Notes: generated from the sequence alone by a model not told the origin. DNA of 64,000 bases from an uncultured Acetatifactor sp. (GCA_910578185.1 CAJTPN010000001.1:1-64000), one strand, 5' to 3'. Numbered from the stretch's first letter, positions 50,972 through 60,577 are shown. Translations and numbers: made by a program.

Positions 50972-52579
50972 ATGAGAGAAGAACAAGTGAGAAGTTGGAC
51001 GAGAAGATTTTTGTTGGGAGCGCTTACTCTGATGTTGGTATTGACGTTCGGGTGCCTTGGGACATTCATAAGCCATGCCGAGAGTCAGGGGACAATCATT
51101 GCACCTAAAGGCGCGGTGATTCGTAAAGAGCCCAATACTTCCAGTGAGAAAGTTGGAAGTGTGGGGAAGGGCAAGGAAGTTACGGTGTTGGAAAAGGTTG
51201 ACGGCACCAACGGAACCCTTCCGTGGTATCAGATCAAAGCGGACTCTATGACGGGATATGTCCGGTCGGATTTGATTGAAGTAAAGGAGGAACCTGCGGG
51301 CAACGAGGAACCTCCGGCGGTGGTGACGCCCATGGATCCTGTCAATGCCACGGTGAAAGGTGATGGTCGTGTGCGTGCCAATGCGTCCGTTACCAGTCAG
51401 ATCGTTGCCGAAGTGCCGGCGGGACTGGTATTGACGGTTACGGGAGAGGCGAAGGATGCGGAGGGAGCGTCTTGGTATCAGGTAAGCTATAATACGGAAG
51501 ATTCACAGGTGACGGGGTTTATTCGCTGGGATTATGTGGAGATGGCTCCCCAGGAGACGCCTCCTGTGCAGACGGAAGATCCGGGAACACAGGAACCTGC
51601 CCCGCAGACGGGACCTTATCAGCTGATTTTTCAGGATGAAGATTGGTGTCTTTATGACATGGAGCTGGAAAAAGGATATAAAGTAAAGGATCTTTTTGGG
51701 GCGGCGCAAAATGTGACTACTTATTCCGAGATGTATCAGAACCTGGAGGCTGACGCAAAGAATCAAAAGATTATTGTAATCATACTGGTATTTTTGCTGG
51801 TAGCGGCAGTGGCGGCAATCGCATTTTTGGTGTTTAAGATTAGGGATATGATGGATGCCGCATATTTCAGTGAAGTGGAAAACGATACGCTGCGTAAGAA
51901 AAAGGCTTCAGCAGGTCAGGGCGGAGGCCAAAAGGTGATGCATACAGTGGGAACCTCCAATCCACAGCCAAGAAACGGAGGAAGACCTGCAGGAGCATCT
52001 CAGAGCCCCAGACCCGCAGGAAATTCCCAGGGAGGAAGGCCCGCCGGAGCGTCTCAGGGCCCAAGGCCTGTAGGTACCCTCCAGGGAGGAAGACCCACCG
52101 GAGCACCCCAGGGGCCCAGACCCGCCGGAGCGCCTCAGGGAGGAAGACCAGTGGGAGCTCCTCAGGGGCCCAGACCCGCCGGAGCGTCTCAGGGAGGGAG
52201 ACCTGCGGGAGCACCCCAGGGTTCCAGGCCTGCAGGCGCCCCCCAGGGAGGGAGGCCCACTGGAGCACCCCAGAGTCCCAGGCCCACAGGCACTCCCCAG
52301 GGAGGAAGGCCTACCGGAGCATCTCAGGGAGGAAGGCCAACAGGAACCCCTCAAGGAAGAACGCCGGGTATGCCCCAGGGCGCGCAACCGGCAGGAGAGC
52401 CACAGGAAAAGAGGCAGTCAGGTGCGCCTCAGGGAGCTCGCCCAGTTCAGGACGGGGGGAAAAAGCAGCCGAAAAACAATCAGCAGGCGGGAGGATGGCA
52501 GTCTAAAAACTTCATGGCGGAGGATGAAGACGAATTTGAATTTGATTTTCTGAATTATGAGTCTGATGATCAGCAATAA
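50972..52579 (+). CDS. SH3-domain membrane protein with Gly/Pro/Gln-rich repeat tail
   Basis: 535 residues. N-terminal signal or anchor segment (about 10-35), two bacterial SH3 domains (about 40-105 and 120-190; GAVIRKEPNTSSEKVGSVGKG and DGRVRANASVTSQIVAEVPAG), a linker, one membrane segment (about 266-289), then a basic stop-transfer region. A tail with fourteen 9-residue repeats (GGRPxGAPQ type) follows, ending acidic (DEDEFEFDFLN). If the membrane segment exits to the cytosol, the repeats lie inside the cell. SH3 domains of this type bind cell-wall peptides. Function is unknown. The frame opens 27 bases earlier at 50945. Confidence 0.75.
   Translation: MREEQVRSWTRRFLLGALTLMLVLTFGCLGTFISHAESQGTIIAPKGAVIRKEPNTSSEKVGSVGKGKEVTVLEKVDGTNGTLPWYQIKADSMTGYVRSDLIEVKEEPAGNEEPPAVVTPMDPVNATVKGDGRVRANASVTSQIVAEVPAGLVLTVTGEAKDAEGASWYQVSYNTEDSQVTGFIRWDYVEMAPQETPPVQTEDPGTQEPAPQTGPYQLIFQDEDWCLYDMELEKGYKVKDLFGAAQNVTTYSEMYQNLEADAKNQKIIVIILVFLLVAAVAAIAFLVFKIRDMMDAAYFSEVENDTLRKKKASAGQGGGQKVMHTVGTSNPQPRNGGRPAGASQSPRPAGNSQGGRPAGASQGPRPVGTLQGGRPTGAPQGPRPAGAPQGGRPVGAPQGPRPAGASQGGRPAGAPQGSRPAGAPQGGRPTGAPQSPRPTGTPQGGRPTGASQGGRPTGTPQGRTPGMPQGAQPAGEPQEKRQSGAPQGARPVQDGGKKQPKNNQQAGGWQSKNFMAEDEDEFEFDFLNYESDDQQ
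51977..52354 (+). repeat. Fourteen tandem 27-bp coding repeats
   Basis: Exactly 14 units of 27 bp (378 bp) encode a 9-residue motif, G-G/P-R-P-x-G-x-x-Q. Two alternating unit types (GGRP and G/S-P/S-R-P) form a 54-bp higher order over most of the run. Pure in-frame copies suggest expansion by slippage or recombination, so copy number may vary between strains. Confidence 0.85.
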
Positions 52580-52594
52580 GGAAATATTTAAGTC

Positions 52595-52639
52595 AAAACA
52601 GGGAATATTCCTTTAGGGAGAAGGGATACTCCCTGTTTT
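52595..52639 (+). terminator. Terminator after the SH3-repeat gene
   Basis: AAAACAGGGAATATTCC (52595-52611) pairs imperfectly with GGGATACTCCCTGTTTT (52623-52639), which itself ends in T. Confidence 0.75.
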
Positions 52640-52686
52640 AACGGTATGGAAAATTCTAAAAAAGCTCTAAACTTTTGTATCCTTAG

Positions 52687-52715
52687 TTGACAGTATCCGG
52701 CGGTTGGTCTATGAT
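52687..52715 (+). promoter_or_regulatory. Promoter of the GntR-clpC genes
   Basis: TTGACA (52687-52692), 17 bases, TATGAT (52710-52715), 35 bases before the GntR start. No CtsR-type heptad repeat is visible. Confidence 0.75.
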
Positions 52716-52749
52716 TTAAACGGAATATTATGCGGCGGGGAGGTTATAT

Positions 52750-53148
52750 ATGATGATTGAAATTGATTTTAACAGTGATGAAGCGTTATATCTGCAGCTT
52801 CGCAATCAGATAATCATAGGGATTGCAACCTCCCAGTTTCAGGATGGGGATTCGCTTCCCAGCGTGCGTCAGCTGGCAGAGACCATTGGCATCAATATGC
52901 ACACGGTAAATAAAGCTTATACGGTTTTAAAACAGGAGGGGTTTGTCAGAGTTGACAGGAGAAAAGGGGCGGTGATTGCCGTTGACATTGACAAGATGAG
53001 AACTTTGGCAGAACTGAAGAAGGAGCTGCAGGTTATTTTGGCCAAGAGCAGCTGTAAGAATATTTCCAAAGAAGAGATTCATGAGCTGATTGAGGAAATA
53101 TACGAAGGATATGCTGCCGTTGGAGATGCGGATTGTCCCCGGGGCTAA
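52750..53148 (+). CDS. GntR family transcriptional regulator (YtrA-like)
   Basis: 132 residues. The N-terminal winged helix-turn-helix has EALYLQLRNQIIIGIATSQFQDGDSLPSVRQLAETIGINMHTVNKAYTVLKQEGFVRVDRRKGAVI, the GntR pattern. The C-terminal 45 residues form a short helical dimerisation part as in YtrA, without a ligand-binding domain. GGGGAGG precedes ATG 52750. It stands 76 bases before clpC, in the place where CtsR often is found in other Firmicutes. Confidence 0.9.
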   Translation: MMIEIDFNSDEALYLQLRNQIIIGIATSQFQDGDSLPSVRQLAETIGINMHTVNKAYTVLKQEGFVRVDRRKGAVIAVDIDKMRTLAELKKELQVILAKSSCKNISKEEIHELIEEIYEGYAAVGDADCPRG

Positions 53149-53224
53149 AGGGACTTTGCCATTGGAATAAGGGCAAGTGCCTGAAATTATTGTTGGGAAG
53201 GTTAAAAGAAAAGAGGAAAAAGAT

Positions 53225-55672
53225 ATGCAGTCACAGTTTACAGATAAGGCACAGGAAGCGTTAAATCATGCCTCCAAATATGCCGGTCGCCTGAAACAGG
53301 GATATGTGGGAACAGAACATATACTTGCAGGCCTTTTGAGGGAGCCGGAAGGGGTTGCTCACAAGGTTTTGGCGGATAACGGAGTGGAGTTATCTCAGGT
53401 TTTGGATATGATCCAGGAATTGATTGCTTTTGACGGCGGTGTAGGCTTGAAGGACAGGGGGGGCTATTCTCCCAGGGCGAGGAAAATTCTGGAGGAGGCC
53501 CACAGACAGGCGGCCCGATTTGGACAGAAGGAGACGGGAACCGAGCATATTCTGATGGCCATTATCAAGGAAGGAGAGAACGTAGCGGTTCGTCTTCTAA
53601 ATACGGTGGGTGCCAACGTACAGAAAATATATGTGGATACGCTCATCTCCATAGGCCAGGACGGCAACCTTTATAAAGAGGATTTGGGGAAAAAGGCAAT
53701 GGGGAAGGGCAAGACTTCCACATTGAATCAGTACAGCCGGGATATGACGGCAATGGCCAGAGAGGGAAAGCTGGATCCTGTCATCGGCAGGGAGGATGAA
53801 ATTCGGCGGTTGGTACAGATACTGAGCCGCCGTACCAAAAATAACCCATGCTTGATCGGAGAGCCTGGCGTGGGCAAGACCGCAGTGGTGGAGGGACTTG
53901 CGCAGCGCATTGTAGAGGGCAAGGTTCCTTTTACGGTAAAAGATAAGAGAGTGCTGACCCTGGATCTGTCGGGGATGGTGGCTGGCAGTAAATATCGGGG
54001 AGAGTTTGAAGAGAGGATTAAGAGGGTTATCCGGGAAGTGATTGAGGATGGGAATGTAATTCTCTTTTTGGATGAACTGCATACCCTGATTGGAGCAGGA
54101 GGCGCCGAGGGCGCCATAGATGCATCCAATATATTAAAGCCCTCCCTGGCAAGGGGAGAACTACAGTTGATCGGCGCTACCACCATAGCGGAGTATCGAA
54201 AATATATAGAGAAGGATGCCGCGCTGGAGCGGAGATTTCAGCCTGTCAATGTGGAAGAACCTGCAGAGGAGGAAGCAATCCGCATTCTGGAGGGGATTAA
54301 GGAAAAGTACGAGGAACATCACCAGGTGGTGATTACATCAGAGGCGGTGGAGACTGCCGTAAGACTTTCCGGAAGATATATCAACGACAGAAACCTGCCG
54401 GACAAAGCGATTGATCTGATAGACGAAGCGGCGGCGTGCGCAAGGCTCCGCACCGTAGATATGCCGGATAAGCAGAAGGAGATTCTGGAGCAGGTGAAGA
54501 AGATGGATCTGCAGATTGAGAGATCCATCCGCATGGAAGCTTTTTCGCAGGCAGTGGAGATCAAACACAATCAGGATGAACTGATGAAGAAATATCAGCG
54601 TATGAAAAAGCGCGCACAGACCCAGGAGGCGGACAGAAAAATTTCCATCGGTGAGAATGAGATCGAGGAAGTGGTGGCCATGTGGACCAAGATCCCGGTA
54701 CAGAAGCTGGCTCAGAAAGAGAGCGAGAGGCTGTTGAAGCTGGAGAGTATCCTGCACAAACGGGTGATCGGCCAGGAGGAAGCGGTGACTGCGGTGTCCA
54801 AGGCCATGCGGCGCGGACGCGTGGGACTGAAAGACCCCAGAAGGCCCATCGGTTCGTTTCTGTTTTTGGGGCCTACCGGTGTGGGCAAAACGGAGCTTTC
54901 CAAGGCGCTGGCAGAGGCCATGTTCGGCAGCGAAGATTCGATTATTCGTGTAGACATGTCCGAATATATGGAAGGACATTCCGTGTCAAAAATGATCGGT
55001 TCTCCGCCCGGTTATGTGGGATTTGAGGAGGGGGGACAGCTTAGCGAAAAGGTCCGCAGGAATCCCTATTCCGTGGTACTTTTCGATGAGATTGAGAAGG
55101 CCCATCCGGATGTGTTTAATGTGCTGCTGCAGGTGTTGGATGACGGGCATATCACCGATTCCAAGGGCAGGAAGGTCAGCTTTAAAAATACGATACTCAT
55201 CATGACCTCAAATGCGGGAGCCCAGAGAATTGTGGATCCTAAAAACCTGGGATTTGCCATGACCAGCGACGCCAAGAGAGATTATGAGAAGATGAAGTCA
55301 AGTGTTATGGAGGAAGTAAAGCGCAGCTTTAAGCCGGAATTTATCAATCGCATTGATGATATCATAGTGTTTCATCAGCTGGACAAGGAGAATATGAAGG
55401 CGATTGTGAATCTGCTGGCGTCCAATCTGTATAAGCGATGCGAGGAGCAGATGGATATCAAGCTGACGCTGACGGGAGCGCTGAAAGAACATCTGGTGGA
55501 GAAATATTCCGATGCCAAAATGGGGGCCAGACCCTTAAAGCGTGCCATACAATCCGTGGTGGAGGACGCTCTGGCGGAAGAGATTTTATCTAAGCGGGTG
55601 CAGCCGGGGGACTCCGTAAGCGCAGGATTCAAAGGGGGAAAGGTATGCTTTTCCGTAAAGGGTACGGTCTGA
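53225..55672 (+). CDS. clpC: ClpC-type AAA+ unfoldase, ATP-dependent Clp protease subunit
   Basis: 815 residues. N-terminal Clp repeat domain (FTDKAQEALNHASKYAG, then TEHILAGLL and a second TEHILMAII), first AAA+ with Walker A GEPGVGKT, second with GPTGVGKT, and a short middle coiled coil (about 400-470) of ClpC rather than ClpB length. The ClpP-binding loop has LGF (KNLGFAM). Partners McsA, McsB and CtsR are not encoded nearby, so substrate targeting by arginine phosphorylation cannot be assumed. GAGGAAAAA precedes ATG 53225. clpP lies 25 kb upstream in this window. Confidence 0.95.
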   Translation: MQSQFTDKAQEALNHASKYAGRLKQGYVGTEHILAGLLREPEGVAHKVLADNGVELSQVLDMIQELIAFDGGVGLKDRGGYSPRARKILEEAHRQAARFGQKETGTEHILMAIIKEGENVAVRLLNTVGANVQKIYVDTLISIGQDGNLYKEDLGKKAMGKGKTSTLNQYSRDMTAMAREGKLDPVIGREDEIRRLVQILSRRTKNNPCLIGEPGVGKTAVVEGLAQRIVEGKVPFTVKDKRVLTLDLSGMVAGSKYRGEFEERIKRVIREVIEDGNVILFLDELHTLIGAGGAEGAIDASNILKPSLARGELQLIGATTIAEYRKYIEKDAALERRFQPVNVEEPAEEEAIRILEGIKEKYEEHHQVVITSEAVETAVRLSGRYINDRNLPDKAIDLIDEAAACARLRTVDMPDKQKEILEQVKKMDLQIERSIRMEAFSQAVEIKHNQDELMKKYQRMKKRAQTQEADRKISIGENEIEEVVAMWTKIPVQKLAQKESERLLKLESILHKRVIGQEEAVTAVSKAMRRGRVGLKDPRRPIGSFLFLGPTGVGKTELSKALAEAMFGSEDSIIRVDMSEYMEGHSVSKMIGSPPGYVGFEEGGQLSEKVRRNPYSVVLFDEIEKAHPDVFNVLLQVLDDGHITDSKGRKVSFKNTILIMTSNAGAQRIVDPKNLGFAMTSDAKRDYEKMKSSVMEEVKRSFKPEFINRIDDIIVFHQLDKENMKAIVNLLASNLYKRCEEQMDIKLTLTGALKEHLVEKYSDAKMGARPLKRAIQSVVEDALAEEILSKRVQPGDSVSAGFKGGKVCFSVKGTV

Positions 55673-55830
55673 ATCCGGTATTGGGTGTGAAGCGTATCTG
55701 TAAGGAATGATTATAGAACAATTTCAGAAAAAAAAGATAGAAAAGACAGAGAATTTATATTATACTATGGTTGTAAAGGAAGAAATGCTATTGCATCGGG
55801 ATAGCGACAAAAGGACAGGAGGATACACAG

Positions 55831-56244
55831 ATGGCAGTGGTGGAAGAGCTGCTCCGCACCGAGGCGGATGGAGCGATCAGTTTTGGCAACCATAAATTAG
55901 CAAAGAAGGCAAAGGTGGAAGATTACCAACATGCAGGAGATCTGCTGAAGGTTAAGACCTGCCATGAGATTACAAAGCTGGAGAAAAACGGACTATTTTT
56001 GTATGAGTCCGTACCGGGTACCAGCGTGCTGCAGTTTATGGAGACGGAAACAGGTGTTGAGTTTATCGTGGAAGGCGATGAGGACGCACAGATCACCATA
56101 GGGCTTACGGATGATAAAGAGTACGAGGTATTCGTGGACGGTAGGAGTACCGGAACCATGAAGACGGGGTTGGGAGGTAAATTGTCTCTGAGCGTTGAAT
56201 TGGAGGCTGCCAATGAGGTGCCTGTGAAGATAGTACAGGTTTAA
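55831..56244 (+). CDS. 'Endosialidase'-type small protein (function unknown)
   Basis: 137 residues. Sequence such as EADGAISFGNHKLAKKAKVEDYQHAGDLLKVKT, then KLEKNGLFLYESVPGTSVLQF and STGTMKTGLGGKLSLSVEL matches proteins I remember being annotated endosialidase in Lachnospiraceae, but no glycosidase motif is visible and the activity is unproven. It is a beta-rich cytosolic protein with no signal peptide. AGGAGGA lies before ATG 55831. It stands alone between clpC and radA. Confidence 0.65.
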   Translation: MAVVEELLRTEADGAISFGNHKLAKKAKVEDYQHAGDLLKVKTCHEITKLEKNGLFLYESVPGTSVLQFMETETGVEFIVEGDEDAQITIGLTDDKEYEVFVDGRSTGTMKTGLGGKLSLSVELEAANEVPVKIVQV

Positions 56245-56256
56245 GGAGCATGTAGT

Positions 56257-56287
56257 ACGCGGGGAATGGAAATAACCATCCCCGCGT
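56257..56287 (+). terminator. Hairpin after the endosialidase-type gene
   Basis: ACGCGGGGAATGG (56257-56269) pairs with CCATCCCCGCGT (56276-56287). The tail AATTTA is T-poor, so termination may be partial. Confidence 0.65.
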
Positions 56288-56395
56288 AATTTATGATAAT
56301 TGAAGGTTGCCAAGGTAGAAAACTTAGATATGAGAGCTTCTATGGCCTTTAACGGCATCTGGATTTCAAGAGCGTGATATGCGGGAGGTAGAATG

Positions 56396-57796
56396 ATGGC
56401 GAAGGGAAAGACAGCTACGGTTTTCTTTTGTCAAAACTGCGGGTATGAATCGTCCAAGTGGATGGGACAGTGTCCGGGCTGTAGGGAATGGAATACGCTG
56501 GTGGAGGAAACCATCAGCAAGTCGCCTTATGCGGGAGGGGCCGCAGCTGTGGGAGGAGCCGCATCCTCTGGAAGACGGGGGCGAGCGGTGCCCACGGTTT
56601 TATCTCAGGTGGCCGTTCGGGAGGAAGATAAACTTTCCACCGGTATGGGGGAATTGGATCGGGTATTGGGCGGCGGTATCGTACAGGGCTCCCTGACACT
56701 GGTAGGGGGTGATCCCGGTATCGGGAAATCCACGCTGCTTTTGCAGGTGTGCAGGAATCTGTCCGGGGCCGGACATAAGGTGCTGTACATATCGGGGGAG
56801 GAATCACTGACACAGATCAAACTGCGGGCAGACAGAATCGGTGATTTTGCTTCCGTAATGCTTTTGCTGTGCGAGACAAATCTGGATGCCATCGGGGAGG
56901 TGATTCGCAGTGAAAAGCCGGAGGCAGTGGTGATTGATTCTATTCAAACCATGTATAATGAAAATGTTTCCGCCGCACCGGGCAGCGTGTCACAGGTGAG
57001 GGAATCCACCGGAATTTTGCTGCAACTGGCCAAGGGGCTGGGAGTATCGGTTCTTATCGTTGGACACGTGACTAAGGAAGGAACCGTAGCGGGCCCCAGA
57101 GTGTTAGAGCATATGGTTGATGCAGTGCTTTATTTTGAGGGCGATAAACATGCGTCGTATCGTGTTCTGCGTGGGGTGAAAAACAGATTTGGCTCCACCA
57201 ATGAAATCGGTGTATTTGAGATGCGGGAACAGGGGCTTGCGGAAGTCAAGAATGCTTCGGAGTATATGCTCAACGGCAGGCCTGAGAACGCAAGCGGCTC
57301 CGTGGTAGCGTGTACCATGGAGGGAACCAGGCCGCTTCTGGTGGAGGTACAGGCGCTGGTATGCCACAGTAATTTTGGCATTCCCCGCAGGCAGACCATA
57401 GGTACGGATTTTAACAGGGTGAATCTCCTGATGGCAGTGCTGGAGAAACGCTCCGGCGTACAGCTGGCTTCCTGCGACGCCTATGTCAATATTACGGGGG
57501 GATTAAAGCTGTCGGAACCTGCTATTGACCTGGGAATTGTGATTGCAGTGCTTTCCAGCTTTAAAAACCGTGTTTTAAGTCAAAAGCTGGTGGCGTTCGG
57601 CGAGGTGGGATTAAGCGGGGAAGTCAGGGCGGTGAGTATGGCCCGGCAGCGGGTTGCGGAGGCGGAGAAGCTGGGGTTTGATACCTGTGTGCTGCCTTGG
57701 GTATGCGCGGAGGACTTCAGGAAAAACAGTCATGGGCATACGATCAGGATTATCGGTGTGAAGACAGTGCAGGATGTGATGGACAGTCTTTTTTAA
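56396..57796 (+). CDS. radA: DNA repair protein RadA
   Basis: Processes branched recombination intermediates and helps RecA. 466 residues. N-terminal C4 zinc finger (CQNCGYESSKWMGQCPGC), RecA-like core with Walker A GGDPGIGKST (about 104-112), Walker B VVIDSIQT, the RadA-specific KNRFG motif and a Lon-like C-terminal domain (GGLKLSEPAIDLGI). Two ATGs occur (56393, 56396); GGGAGG is better spaced for the second. The next gene begins about 45 bases after its end. Confidence 0.95.
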   Translation: MAKGKTATVFFCQNCGYESSKWMGQCPGCREWNTLVEETISKSPYAGGAAAVGGAASSGRRGRAVPTVLSQVAVREEDKLSTGMGELDRVLGGGIVQGSLTLVGGDPGIGKSTLLLQVCRNLSGAGHKVLYISGEESLTQIKLRADRIGDFASVMLLLCETNLDAIGEVIRSEKPEAVVIDSIQTMYNENVSAAPGSVSQVRESTGILLQLAKGLGVSVLIVGHVTKEGTVAGPRVLEHMVDAVLYFEGDKHASYRVLRGVKNRFGSTNEIGVFEMREQGLAEVKNASEYMLNGRPENASGSVVACTMEGTRPLLVEVQALVCHSNFGIPRRQTIGTDFNRVNLLMAVLEKRSGVQLASCDAYVNITGGLKLSEPAIDLGIVIAVLSSFKNRVLSQKLVAFGEVGLSGEVRAVSMARQRVAEAEKLGFDTCVLPWVCAEDFRKNSHGHTIRIIGVKTVQDVMDSLF

Positions 57797-57843
57797 GGTG
57801 GATATGGTGGCTTGTATCAGGAGATATGGAAACGGAGTTTATG

Positions 57844-59436
57844 ATGAGAAAATGGGAAACAGTGGATTTTAACCGTTCAAGGGTGCCGGAGAGGGCTGTT
57901 GCGGCGTTTTTGGACAGATTGGAGACGGAAAGGTGCCAGCTGCATGGATTTGCCATGCTGGATGGGGGAAGGATTTTGGCGGAAGGGTATTGGGCGCCTT
58001 TTACCCCAAATTCGCTTCACCGTATGTATTCGGCAGGGAAAAGCTTTGTGTCACTTGCCGTAGGCTTGCTGCAGGAGGAGGATAAACTTGCGCTGGATCA
58101 TGATATCTGTCGTTATTTCCCGGAGAAGTGTCCCAAGGAAGGGGTACCTCCATGGCTTGCGGAGATGACGATACGACAGATGCTTACCATGACTACCTGT
58201 CACAGAAAAACCACATATAAGCAATACAAGGGGGATTGGGTGGAATCTTTTTTTCGGGTGGAGCCGACCAATTTGCCGGGAGCCGTGTTTTCTTACGACA
58301 CATCCGCTACTCATGTGCTTTCGGCGTTGGTGGAGAAACTTTCGGGCAGGAAACTGATGGATTATCTGCGGGAAAAATGCTTTGACAGAATTGGTGTGTC
58401 CAAAGAGGCGTATTTTTTGTGTGATCCGGCGGGAACCTCCCAGGGAGGATCCGGTTTAAACTGCACGCTGCGGGATTTGCTTGCAGTGGCAGAGCTGGTG
58501 ATGAACGGTGGCGTTTACCAGGGGGAGAGACTGCTGCCAAAGGATTATATCCGGGAGGCAACCGGGTGTCAGGTTCCCACATTGCATCAGCCGGTCTATG
58601 ACGAGCAGTTTGGATATGGATATCAGATCTGGAGAGGGAGACATGACAGCTTTTATTTTTATGGGATCGGCGGGCAGCTTGCCGTATGCCTTCCCGACAA
58701 ATCCTTTATCCTAGTGACCATGGGGGATACATTGGACAATAAAAATGGTATTAAGGATATTTTTGACGCCTTTTTTGAATTGATTTATCCTTGGCTTGAA
58801 AGCTGCGAGGACGGCAGGCTGACAGACAATGTATTTCCAAAACAGGAAGCAGGAGTTGAATTGGCCCGTGGGCAGGATGGAGCGTATGAGAGGAGAGAAG
58901 AGGGACTTGCGGAGAAGCTTTCCAAACTTACGCTGGCAAAGAGGTATCCATGGGCGTCTGGCGCCGGAAACAACGCTGTAAAAGCAGTGGAAAAAGGCCG
59001 TCATTGGGCGGGGAAGACATATCATTTTGCTGAAAACGTGCTGCAAATTTCCCTGCTGCGGGTGGATTTAGACAGGGATCGGGGAACTTTTTTTATCGTA
59101 AAAGAAGGCAGAGATTTTGAAATGGCCTTTGGTGCGGACACTTATGTCAGACAAAGATTTCCTTGGGCGGAGGAAGATCTGTCTTTGACAGGGGGGGCTT
59201 TTGCGGGAAATGGTGTTTCGGATGGAGAAGAGCCGGAGACGGCGCCAGGGGAGTGCTGCTGCCAGGGGACTTTTATAAATGAAAATATGTTGTTTTTGCG
59301 CTGCTGCATATTGGGGCCGGACATGGCCACCCTCACTGTGGTTCTGCATTTTCAAGCATCCGGGGTTACGATAAAGATGCAAAAGGGCGCCGACGACAGT
59401 TTAAAAAATTTTGAAGGGGTGGCAAGCAGCACATAG
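57844..59436 (+). CDS. Serine hydrolase of the beta-lactamase (class C) family
   Basis: About 530 residues. The S-x-x-K motif is in MYSAGKSFVS (about residue 66), followed by a Y-D-T stretch (SYDTSATHVLSALVEKLSG) in the Y-x-N position and YGIGGQLAV near the third motif. Family members are esterases, amidases or peptidases; the role of this one is unknown. A C-terminal domain of about 150 residues, with beta strands, resembles nothing I recognise. The start is uncertain: CGGAG favours ATG 57844, whereas 57826 and 57841 are also in frame. There is no signal peptide. Confidence 0.82.
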   Translation: MRKWETVDFNRSRVPERAVAAFLDRLETERCQLHGFAMLDGGRILAEGYWAPFTPNSLHRMYSAGKSFVSLAVGLLQEEDKLALDHDICRYFPEKCPKEGVPPWLAEMTIRQMLTMTTCHRKTTYKQYKGDWVESFFRVEPTNLPGAVFSYDTSATHVLSALVEKLSGRKLMDYLREKCFDRIGVSKEAYFLCDPAGTSQGGSGLNCTLRDLLAVAELVMNGGVYQGERLLPKDYIREATGCQVPTLHQPVYDEQFGYGYQIWRGRHDSFYFYGIGGQLAVCLPDKSFILVTMGDTLDNKNGIKDIFDAFFELIYPWLESCEDGRLTDNVFPKQEAGVELARGQDGAYERREEGLAEKLSKLTLAKRYPWASGAGNNAVKAVEKGRHWAGKTYHFAENVLQISLLRVDLDRDRGTFFIVKEGRDFEMAFGADTYVRQRFPWAEEDLSLTGGAFAGNGVSDGEEPETAPGECCCQGTFINENMLFLRCCILGPDMATLTVVLHFQASGVTIKMQKGADDSLKNFEGVASST

Positions 59437-59499
59437 GTGAGGGCTTGTATTTTCTTTGAGGCGAAGGCGAAAATATACAAAAAGGGAGATGAAAGAGAG

Positions 59500-60573
59500 A
59501 TGGAACAGGGCAGGACGGAAAAAGATATGGCGAAAGTTCTGGTGGTGGATGATGTGGACACAAACAGGTTTGTCTTGCGGGATATTATTCGGGAAATGGG
59601 ACATATGCCGGTCTTGGCAGAAAATGGTGTGCAGGCCTTGAAGATCGTGGACAGAATTACTCCCCAGCTGATCATTCTGGATGTTGCCATGCCGGAGATG
59701 GATGGGCATGAATTTTGTAAGATCATGAAGGGCGATGCCCGGACCAGGGATATTCCCATTATTTTTATCTCCGCCTTTGACGATCCTTCGGATGTGGTAC
59801 AGGGGTTTAACCTGGGAGGAGAGGACTATATCACCAAACCCTTTATTCCGGAAGTTGTGAAAGCGAGGCTGCGTCTTCATCTGCGCCTTCATGAGGCCAG
59901 TGTCCAGCTTCAGGAAGCAAATCGTCTGCTGCAAAGGTCGGTCAATGAACAGCTTCGCCAGCTGGAGATGGAGAAGAAAAATGTTCTGTATGCGCTGATA
60001 CGTGTGGCCAGAGAAAATGCGTGTTATGACGAAGATCATATGGAGAGACTTGCTTATAATTGTCGTATCCTGGCAGAGGCGATGCAGCTTTCGGCGGATT
60101 ACGGTTATTTAATTTCCGATGATTTTATAGACACCATAGAGGCGGCAGCTCCCCTGTGTGACCTGGGAAATGTAGCTTTGCCGGTGGAACTTTTGCAGAA
60201 GAAGGAAGCTTTGTCGGCAGAGGAGGAGGCGCTGCTTCACACGCATACCACAGTGGGGGCAAAGATTCTGCAGGATATCCGGGATACGGGAGACTATAAT
60301 GATTTTCTGCAGATGTCAATTGAAATTGCACATTATCATCATGAAAATTGGGACGGAAGCGGTTATCCCTGCGGCAAAAAGGGAGAGGAAATCCCCATTT
60401 CCGCGCAAATTGTGGCGGCGGCAGGCGCATTTTGTGCCATTACAGAGGACCGTGTTTACCGTGATCACTATGAAATGGAAAAAGCTTTACTTTTGATGGA
60501 GTCGGAATCCGGCGAAAAGTTTAATCCGGGTATCTTTCGTATCCTGAAGAGAATATACAGACAGCTGCGCTAA
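59500..60573 (+). CDS. Response regulator with degenerate HD-GYP domain
   Basis: 357 residues. A normal receiver (VVDDV; Asp61 in LDVAMPEMDG; Lys113 in ITKPF), a coiled linker (about 125-165) and an HD-GYP-like output domain. GYP is kept (HYHHENWDGSGYP), as is a first His (180) and HTHT, but the HD motif reads LCDLGN (Cys in place of His, Asn in place of Lys) and the later Asp pair of the RxYR region is lost (VAAAGAFCAIT). Cyclic-di-GMP cleavage is thus doubtful. ATG 59500 is chosen; 59437 and 59527 are possible. It precedes a hybrid kinase. Confidence 0.88.
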   Translation: MEQGRTEKDMAKVLVVDDVDTNRFVLRDIIREMGHMPVLAENGVQALKIVDRITPQLIILDVAMPEMDGHEFCKIMKGDARTRDIPIIFISAFDDPSDVVQGFNLGGEDYITKPFIPEVVKARLRLHLRLHEASVQLQEANRLLQRSVNEQLRQLEMEKKNVLYALIRVARENACYDEDHMERLAYNCRILAEAMQLSADYGYLISDDFIDTIEAAAPLCDLGNVALPVELLQKKEALSAEEEALLHTHTTVGAKILQDIRDTGDYNDFLQMSIEIAHYHHENWDGSGYPCGKKGEEIPISAQIVAAAGAFCAITEDRVYRDHYEMEKALLLMESESGEKFNPGIFRILKRIYRQLR

Positions 60574-60577
60574 GGCT

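Noticed and set aside
51867..52268. Reverse-strand frames opposite the repeat tail
   Set aside because: They arise only because the 27-bp repeats keep all frames open.
51977..52354. CRISPR array
   Set aside because: The 27-bp units are back to back without spacers and are in-frame coding repeats.
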